A DNA stretch of 64,000 bases from a virus. Position 1 is the first letter of the stretch; each line of letters opens with the position of its first letter. A program made the position numbers and the translations under genes. The stretch spans positions 47,663-111,662 of the IMG/VR virus record IMGVR_UViG_3300020477_001105. One strand, given 5' to 3'. Shown here in pieces: positions 58,803 through 64,000 of this stretch. Below the pieces are notes generated by a model, which worked only from the letters and a program-made list of their open reading frames with translations, did not search any database and was not told the DNA's origin.

Positions 58803-58826
58803 TTTATCAGTATAGAGATATATAAT
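58799..58826 (+). promoter_or_regulatory. Sigma70-type promoter for the P-loop kinase gene
   Basis: -35 TTGATT (58799-58804), 16-nt spacer, -10 TATAAT (58821-58826), 6 nt to the ATG at 58833. Confidence 0.7.
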
Positions 58827-58832
58827 ATATAC

Positions 58833-59564
58833 ATGAGACTCCAGATAAGTGGAACTGCAAGTCAAGGTAAATCAACCTTCTTAAATGACTTCCTTCAAGA
58901 GTGGCCGGAGTATAAAACTCCAAATAAGACGTACCGTGATCTCCTGAACGGTAAGCATAGTAAGAAGACAGATAAGGATATTCAGTGGAGGATTCTCAAT
59001 TGTATGGTAGATGAGATTATTACTCACGGTGAAGGTGATAAAGTAATTTATGACCGAGGTCCAATTGATAATATTGCTTATACTGTATGGTGTAACAGTA
59101 AAGGAGTCGGTGAAGTTGACGATGCTTTTGTTGAAAAGTGTCTACCTCTGTTACGTGAAACAAATAAGTTTTTAGACATTATTTTCTATATTCCTATTAC
59201 TGGTGTAGCGACTGTTGAGCACGATACTGAGAAGTTTGGTGAAAGTGTCAAAGAAGGATTGACTGACGATGAACATAGAGAGGAGATTGATCACATCTTT
59301 AAAGCGTTAAAGTATGATTGGTCAAATAATGCTAAGTCCAAGTTCTATGATCCAGATGATAAACCAGCTATTATTGAAGTATTTGGTCAACCACGTGAGA
59401 GGATCGAGATTTGTAAGTTATACTTAGATGTCGACGGTGATCTGATCGATAATGTTGGTATTATGACTGAAGAACAGATACGTGAAGTAGAAGAGATGAA
59501 AGGTAAGCTAGGTATCAGCGATGATCAGAGCCAGGCTTTCAGAAATCCCAATACATATGAATAA
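58833..59564 (+). CDS. P-loop kinase-like protein (AAA_28/NadR-type)
   Basis: 243 aa. Walker A 'SGTASQGKST' lies at residues 6-15 and 'GDKVIYDRGPIDNIAYTVWC' is the D-R-x-x-x-D motif of nicotinamide-riboside-kinase-like and thymidylate-kinase-like enzymes. Acidic C-terminal extension. A small-molecule kinase acting early in infection is likely; the substrate is unknown. The first gene after a sigma70-type promoter. Confidence 0.8.
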   Translation: MRLQISGTASQGKSTFLNDFLQEWPEYKTPNKTYRDLLNGKHSKKTDKDIQWRILNCMVDEIITHGEGDKVIYDRGPIDNIAYTVWCNSKGVGEVDDAFVEKCLPLLRETNKFLDIIFYIPITGVATVEHDTEKFGESVKEGLTDDEHREEIDHIFKALKYDWSNNAKSKFYDPDDKPAIIEVFGQPRERIEICKLYLDVDGDLIDNVGIMTEEQIREVEEMKGKLGISDDQSQAFRNPNTYE

Positions 59565-59567
59565 ATA
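59560..59567 (+). promoter_or_regulatory. Late promoter box
   Basis: AATAAATA overlapping the preceding stop, 5 nt before the ATG at 59573. Confidence 0.75.
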
Positions 59568-59572
59568 TTCAT

Positions 59573-60073
59573 ATGCCTAAGAAAACAGATGATCCGGTAG
59601 AAATTCTAAGCAGTAAAATTAGCGCTCAGCTAAATACTATCATTCACAGCGAAGATGTAGACTCTCTCCAAGCTATCAGCGAAGGTCTCGACGGTTTACT
59701 AGAAGATAGAGAAAAATCGGTATCTAAATTAGACAAGGTTCTCGAAGGTTACAAACCTGTTCGCTTAGGTAGAATGTTTTACCCTCGCAATTTTCAGTTA
59801 AGCGAAGATTTTATTAATGCATTTCACCGTGAATATGACCGACTAGTTGGTGAAGGTCAAAATTCAAAAAGCTTAGTCGAGAGATTCGGTAAGGCTATGA
59901 AGTTCCACGCTGGAGATACTCGCAAGTATCATAAATTAGACGAGAAGAGTGAAAAGAAATCTGGTAAGAGTTTACCGCCATGGCTCAAGAATAAAAAGGG
60001 TGATAAGTCAGAAGAAGATCATGAACATGACCTTAATGCAACCGGAGATCACCCTCACGGTGATGACAATTAA
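59573..60073 (+). CDS. Late hypothetical protein with His/Asp-rich tail
   Basis: 166 aa. N-terminal helical acidic part ('PVEILSSKISAQLNTIIHSE'), a centre 'GRMFYPRNFQLSEDFINAFH', then a basic stretch and a His/Asp/Glu-rich end ('HEHDLNATGDHPHGDDN'), which may bind metal ions. No family recognised. Overlaps the convergent phoH gene by 4 nt. Confidence 0.72.
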   Translation: MPKKTDDPVEILSSKISAQLNTIIHSEDVDSLQAISEGLDGLLEDREKSVSKLDKVLEGYKPVRLGRMFYPRNFQLSEDFINAFHREYDRLVGEGQNSKSLVERFGKAMKFHAGDTRKYHKLDEKSEKKSGKSLPPWLKNKKGDKSEEDHEHDLNATGDHPHGDDN

Positions 60074-60840
60074 ATAGTCTTAACCTTCTTTACAACATAC
60101 TTACAGAGCTCAGATCTCATAATATCATCTTCATCAAACGCGAAGGTGTGTATACCCATTGCTTGACTTTCTTGATCTGTAAATACCTTATACAGCTTTT
60201 CAAATCCACCAATAGCGTCTCTATGACGTAAATCAGTTTGCATAGGGTCAGCTAAGACAAAGCATCTACTACCTTCACCTAGCCTTGTTAGTACTGTGGT
60301 TATCTCCTTCAGGGAGCTGTTTTGTGCTTCATCAAGTATAATACATTTACTTTTCCAGTTCATCCCTCGAGCAAAATTAACCGGGAACATACTAATCCGA
60401 CCTTCTTGCTCTAACTTTTCTGCTCGTGTTGTTGGTAGTAGTTCATCCAACTTATCTAAGAAAGGTAGATTGTAAAACCTTAGCTTATCTTCTGCAGTAC
60501 CAGGTAAGTAACCTAACTTACTGTCTGAAGACTCTACAGCGGATCTTAGATACATTATATCACTAATAGCCTTCATATTAAGAAGCTGTAAGCCACAATA
60601 TACTGATAGTAAGGATTTAGATGTTCCTGCCGGTCCGTTAACGAAGATTATTTTAGTTTCGTGATTTAGAGCTATTTTGAAGAATTCTTTTTGTTTATCT
60701 GTCCATGGTAGTTGATTTACCTTAATTGTCCGTTTAATTGGATTTGGATTATTGAATGGATCAATAAAGGACTCCGAGATAATTTCTTGAGCTTCTCTCT
60801 TCTCCCGGGCCCGCTTGCGAACCGGCTTCTTACTTTTCAT
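60070..60840 (-). CDS. phoH: PhoH-like ATPase
   Basis: 256 aa. Walker A 'FVNGPAGTSKSLLSVYCGLQ' and Walker B 'KCIILDEAQNSSLKEITTVL' with 'VLADPMQTDLR' are the PhoH core, like a superfamily 1 helicase. PhoH-type genes are frequent in marine phages; the function is unclear. The N-terminus is basic (KSKKPVRKRAREKREAQEI). A late box lies 7 nt upstream. Confidence 0.92.
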   Translation of the reverse strand: MKSKKPVRKRAREKREAQEIISESFIDPFNNPNPIKRTIKVNQLPWTDKQKEFFKIALNHETKIIFVNGPAGTSKSLLSVYCGLQLLNMKAISDIMYLRSAVESSDSKLGYLPGTAEDKLRFYNLPFLDKLDELLPTTRAEKLEQEGRISMFPVNFARGMNWKSKCIILDEAQNSSLKEITTVLTRLGEGSRCFVLADPMQTDLRHRDAIGGFEKLYKVFTDQESQAMGIHTFAFDEDDIMRSELCKYVVKKVKTI

Positions 60841-60847
60841 CTATAAT

Positions 60848-60855
60848 TATTTATT
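60848..60855 (-). promoter_or_regulatory. Late promoter box
   Basis: AATAAATA on the minus strand, 7 nt before the phoH ATG at 60840; back to back with the promoter for 60895. Confidence 0.75.
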
Positions 60856-60859
60856 CTCC

Positions 60860-60887
60860 TTGAATATTTTCAAAGATAGATTATTAT
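60860..60887 (+). promoter_or_regulatory. Sigma70-type promoter for the right-hand glycosyltransferase genes
   Basis: -35 TTGAAT (60860-60865), 16-nt spacer, -10 TATTAT (60882-60887), 7 nt to the ATG at 60895. Confidence 0.7.
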
Positions 60888-60894
60888 AGATATA

Positions 60895-61719
60895 ATGAGT
60901 AACAAAATCGGTGTAGGCATTGTAACATGCAATAGGGAAGACTTTTTTAGGAAATGCCACAAATCTATACCTCTAGACGTGGTAGATGAGTTGGTATCTG
61001 TCAATGATGGTAAGCCTTACGATGATGTACCTAGTGAAGGTCATTATATTCAACATAAGACCAATAAGTGTGTAGGTGTATCTAAAAATGACGCTATTAG
61101 ATATTTGATGGAGAAGGATTGTGATCATATCTTTATTATCGAGGATGATATCATCGTGAAAGACAAAACAGTCTTTGAGAAATATATTAAGACAGCTGAA
61201 GCGTCTGGTTTGTGGCACTTAATGTATGGTTATCACGGGCCTGCTAATAAAGTTAACGGTGAACCTAAGCCTAGACTAATCGTTGACTACGGTGAAGAGA
61301 AGGTAGCATTAAATCATCATTGCGTTGGAGCGTTTTGTTATTACTATAAAGGTATTATTAAAAATGCAGGTTTAATGGATGAAAAATTCAATAACGCATG
61401 GGAACATGTAGAGCACTCTTATAGGATTGTAAAAGCAGATCTACTCCCAGGTTATTGGTGGTGGCCTGATGTAGCAAATTCATACGATTATCTAGATGAA
61501 TTAGCATGCAGCGAGGAGAACTCCACTATCAGATGGGAAGACCCGAAAACTAAAACACCTAAACCGGATTGGCAGAAGAACATTCAAGAAGGAATGGAGC
61601 ATTTTATTAATAAGCACAAGTATGCACCTGTAGGTGTACCGGATACACACCCGGATATTGTAACTCAAAGGCTAGGAGACATCAAAAAAGCGTACAGTCG
61701 CAAAGTCTTGACTGCATAG
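60895..61719 (+). CDS. Family 2-like glycosyltransferase
   Basis: 274 aa, GT-A fold. 'VGIVTCNREDFFRKCHKSIP' is the GT2 start, 'HIFIIEDDIIVKDKTVFEKY' gives the metal-binding acidic motif (E-D-D), and 'GLMDEKFNNAWEHVEHSYRI' is the later acceptor-site motif. No membrane segment. It precedes another glycosyltransferase-like gene and gmd. Confidence 0.8.
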   Translation: MSNKIGVGIVTCNREDFFRKCHKSIPLDVVDELVSVNDGKPYDDVPSEGHYIQHKTNKCVGVSKNDAIRYLMEKDCDHIFIIEDDIIVKDKTVFEKYIKTAEASGLWHLMYGYHGPANKVNGEPKPRLIVDYGEEKVALNHHCVGAFCYYYKGIIKNAGLMDEKFNNAWEHVEHSYRIVKADLLPGYWWWPDVANSYDYLDELACSEENSTIRWEDPKTKTPKPDWQKNIQEGMEHFINKHKYAPVGVPDTHPDIVTQRLGDIKKAYSRKVLTA

Positions 61720-61725
61720 TAAATA
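61718..61725 (+). promoter_or_regulatory. Possible late promoter box
   Basis: AGTAAATA at the end of the preceding gene, 6 nt before the ATG at 61732; a weaker match than the others. Confidence 0.5.
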
Positions 61726-61731
61726 TACGCA

Positions 61732-62502
61732 ATGAAGATTGGGTTGTTAGTACCATCACGAGAGAGATTGAATCTCAAATTTACACTAATCAACTCTATT
61801 ATTGCAACTGCGGACGATATAGACAATATAACTCTATATTTTGGCATAGACGAAGACGATCCTACTGCGGATATAGTCTGGAAGATTGCGGATGCTATAC
61901 CATTTGTTAGAAAGGTGGATATTAAGAATGAAGGTAAGTTCATCGGTATTAATCGGATATGGAATGATCTAGCCTTTTGGTGTGATGAGGATATATTTGG
62001 TTATATTGGTGATGATATGATTTTTCAAACACCGGGATGGGATACGAAGATATTAGAACAGTTTAAAGATGAAAATTGCCCTGAAGATAAAATAAAGATG
62101 GTTCATTGCAACGACGGGTTCCGTGGTGATGCAATCTCGGTTAATGCATTTGTACATAGAAAGTATTATGAAGTGATGGGCTATTTTACAAGACCTGAAT
62201 TTTTAATTAATTGGTCTGATCAATGGATGTGGCAATCATTTAAAGCATTTGATAGAATCAAATATATTGACGATATTATGATTTATCACAACCACTGGGT
62301 GTTTGGCGGTCGTGATAGAGATAAAACAGCTGATAGAATGCTGTCAGATAGTCATGATAAGATCAGCGACAAATTGTGGTACGAGCTGACACCAGATAGG
62401 ATTAAGGATGTTAAGAAGTTAGCAGAGTATTTAAATTTAACACCAGAGTGGAAGTATGTTGATAATACTTTACCTGATGGTACAAGAATGAAGATAGAAT
62501 AA
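61732..62502 (+). CDS. Glycosyltransferase-like protein (GT-A type)
   Basis: 256 aa. 'KIGLLVPSRERLNLKFTLIN' starts the fold; 'DEDIFGYIGDDMIFQTPGWD' provides the D-D metal site; 'EFLINWSDQWMWQSFKAFDR' matches the later catalytic-loop region. It adds a sugar to an unknown acceptor. The gmd ATG follows its stop by 1 nt. Confidence 0.75.
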   Translation: MKIGLLVPSRERLNLKFTLINSIIATADDIDNITLYFGIDEDDPTADIVWKIADAIPFVRKVDIKNEGKFIGINRIWNDLAFWCDEDIFGYIGDDMIFQTPGWDTKILEQFKDENCPEDKIKMVHCNDGFRGDAISVNAFVHRKYYEVMGYFTRPEFLINWSDQWMWQSFKAFDRIKYIDDIMIYHNHWVFGGRDRDKTADRMLSDSHDKISDKLWYELTPDRIKDVKKLAEYLNLTPEWKYVDNTLPDGTRMKIE

Positions 62503-62503
62503 T

Positions 62504-63529
62504 ATGTCTAAACGAGTTATAGTAACGGGTGTAACAGGTCAAGATGGTAGCCATATGGTAGACTACCTACTGGCTAATACGGATTATAAAATTTACGGAG
62601 GTGTTAGAAGATTGAGTGTAAAGAACCACGTCAATATCGAACATATCAATGACCCTCGATTTGAATTGTTTGACTTTGACCTAACAGATCCACACACTAT
62701 CCAGCATGCAGTGGCTAAGATTAATCCACACTACTTTATTAATTTTGCCGCTCAATCCTTTGTAGCAGGTAGTTGGTCGTTCCCATGGCAAACATTTACT
62801 ACTGATGCTACCGCTGTGCTAACCATATTGGAAACACTGAGACAAAATTGCAAATATTGTAGATTCTATAATGCTGGTAGTAGTGAAGAGTTTGGTGACG
62901 TTCAATACGAACCTCAAGATGAAAATCATCCTCTTAGACCCAGAAGCCCTTATGCAGCGGGTAAATGTGCCGCTAGACACATCGTAAAAGTGTATAGAGA
63001 ATCATACGGGTTATACGCAGTACAGGGGTGGCTGTTTAACCATGAAGGTGTACGTCGTGGTGAAGAGTTTGTTACAAGGAAGATCACCAAGAATGTAGCA
63101 AGAATTAAAAATCATCTGGATACGAGACTATCTATTGAGATATTTAAACCTATTAAGTTAGGTAATGTCGATGCTAAGCGTGATTGGAGTGATGCAGAGG
63201 ATTTTATGTCTGGTGTATGGGCTATGCTTAACCAGGATAAAGATCCTAAGCAATTACAAGAGTATGTTTTAGCTAGCGGTGAGACACATACCGTTAAGGA
63301 GTTTCTCGAAGAAGCGTTTAAAGCAGCAAAAGTTGACATCTATGATAAGGAAGGCAACATTGACCCTAAATTTGTAGAAGTTGACCCGAAATTGTTTCGA
63401 CCTGCTGAGGTTACAACCTTAACAGGTGACCCTAGTCGTGCAAAACAGGAACTAGGATGGGAACCAAAAAGTGGCTTCGTAGATTTAGTTAAGAAGATGG
63501 TACATAACGATTTAAAAGATTATGATTGA
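62504..63529 (+). CDS. gmd: GDP-mannose 4,6-dehydratase (Gmd)
   Basis: 341 aa. It converts GDP-mannose to GDP-4-keto-6-deoxymannose, precursor of fucose, rhamnose or perosamine. 'VTGVTGQDGSHMVDYLL' (NAD site), 'YNAGSSEEFG' (catalytic Ser/Glu), 'SPYAAGKCAARHIVK' (Y-x-x-x-K) and 'NHEGVRRGEEFVTRKI' fit Gmd closely. Stop and next start overlap by 8 nt. Confidence 0.96.
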   Translation: MSKRVIVTGVTGQDGSHMVDYLLANTDYKIYGGVRRLSVKNHVNIEHINDPRFELFDFDLTDPHTIQHAVAKINPHYFINFAAQSFVAGSWSFPWQTFTTDATAVLTILETLRQNCKYCRFYNAGSSEEFGDVQYEPQDENHPLRPRSPYAAGKCAARHIVKVYRESYGLYAVQGWLFNHEGVRRGEEFVTRKITKNVARIKNHLDTRLSIEIFKPIKLGNVDAKRDWSDAEDFMSGVWAMLNQDKDPKQLQEYVLASGETHTVKEFLEEAFKAAKVDIYDKEGNIDPKFVEVDPKLFRPAEVTTLTGDPSRAKQELGWEPKSGFVDLVKKMVHNDLKDYD

Positions 63530-64000
63530 TATTAGTATAGCAGAAAATAGAGAACTTTATACTGACTACGAGAAATGTCTAGAATTTCTCAGAGAGGTTA
63601 ATCAATCTGACTATGAATACCCTTCTGAGAAAGTAAATTTTCATGTATACTCGGAAATCAGAAATGAAAAGGAACAATTATGTATTGATTCGTATTTTGC
63701 TACCCAAAATTTAGATCATACTAATTTAATTTTATGGTCTGATTGGGATGTTAGAGATAATGAGCGATTAGCTCCATATAAAGATCATATTGACTTCAGG
63801 GTGTACGATCCTCTAGAGGAAGCTAAAGGAACTGTGTTGGAAGAGCACACAGAGCAATTAACTGCTACTGATAGCCTGTATTATCTTAAGAGCGACCTGT
63901 TAAGACTGCTATGTTGTCACAAATATGGCGGTATATGGATTGATATGGACATTGTCTTGTTGAGGGATTTTAAACCTCTATTAGATCAAGAGTATTTGTA
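63522..64000 (+). CDS. Glycosyltransferase with DxD motif, partial (C-terminus beyond right edge)
   Basis: 159 codons are visible. 'LYYLKSDLLRLLCCHKYGG' followed by 'IWIDMDIVLLRDF' is the DxD site of GT32-type (Och1/capsular) glycosyltransferases. The start ATG at 63522 overlaps the gmd stop region. It likely uses a sugar made by the adjacent Gmd. Confidence 0.82.
   Translation, partial: MIDISIAENRELYTDYEKCLEFLREVNQSDYEYPSEKVNFHVYSEIRNEKEQLCIDSYFATQNLDHTNLILWSDWDVRDNERLAPYKDHIDFRVYDPLEEAKGTVLEEHTEQLTATDSLYYLKSDLLRLLCCHKYGGIWIDMDIVLLRDFKPLLDQEYL

Noticed and set aside
1-64000. CRISPR arrays, insertion sequences, integrase or attachment sites
   Set aside because: No regularly spaced repeats, transposase motifs, recombinase catalytic residues or tRNA-gene fragments were seen on reading both strands.
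1-64000. Recoding of TGA or TAG across the genome
   Set aside because: All three stop codons end well-recognised genes (for example TGA at 63529, TAG at 41840, TAA at 15606), so the in-frame TGA at 25569 is a local event.

Overview
This window is part of the genome of a T4-like tailed phage with a contractile tail. It is AT-rich, densely coded on both strands and has almost no untranslated space. The evidence is a set of recognisable T4 core proteins: large terminase (gp17), tail sheath (gp18), tail tube (gp19), neck (gp14), baseplate wedge (gp53-like), DNA polymerase (gp43), helicase (gp41), primase (gp61), sliding clamp (gp45), ssDNA-binding protein (gp32), gp46/gp47 nuclease, UvsX, UvsY, UvsW and the late sigma factor gp55. 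The auxiliary genes (PhoH, ferredoxin, deazaguanine synthesis, sugar nucleotides, amino-acid enzymes) resemble those of marine myophages. I cannot name the host. I see no tRNA, CRISPR array, insertion sequence or integrase. No stretch longer than 300 bases lacks a gene.

Layout. 1-14658 (minus): terminase, tube paralog, sheath, tube, tube-like baseplate protein, two gp26/gp51-like proteins, tape measure, tube cap and baseplate genes. 14689-17867 (plus): acidic core-like protein, a spanin/holin-like lysis group, and gp14 neck, with two strong hairpin terminators. 17864-21819 (minus): a compact operon with a lysine 6-dehydrogenase homologue, an aldehyde dehydrogenase and a VOC-fold enzyme, plus two tiny basic peptides. 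21863-25348: small genes and primase. 25386-28765 (minus): a gene interrupted by an in-frame TGA, then RmlB, RmlA and an RmlD-like reductase. 28782-51418 (minus): the long replication, recombination and transcription block. Auxiliary enzymes are inserted in it: class II amidotransferase, 2OG-Fe(II) oxygenase, GMP reductase, nuclease, cytidylyltransferase, ferredoxin, QueC and glycosyltransferases. 51445-55331 (plus): small late proteins, a GIY-YIG protein, a ligase-like protein and an HxGH nucleotidyltransferase. 55337-58060: FolE, QueD and QueE. 58072-64000: late small proteins, a P-loop kinase, PhoH, then glycosyltransferases and GDP-mannose dehydratase, running off the right edge.

How it works together. 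FolE, QueD, QueE and QueC form a full GTP-to-preQ0 route, which suggests 7-deazaguanine modification of phage DNA; the DNA-inserting transglycosylase is not in this window. The gp55 gene matches about two dozen TATAAATA-type boxes found upstream of structural and other late genes. These boxes, and a second class of host-sigma70-type promoters, sit so close to the start codon that most of these first cistrons should be leaderless. Several late genes share a short N-terminal signature that resembles T4 capsid-targeting sequences. The operon at 17864-21819 looks like a phage-borne lysine-to-aminoadipate pathway, and is my leading candidate for an undescribed system.
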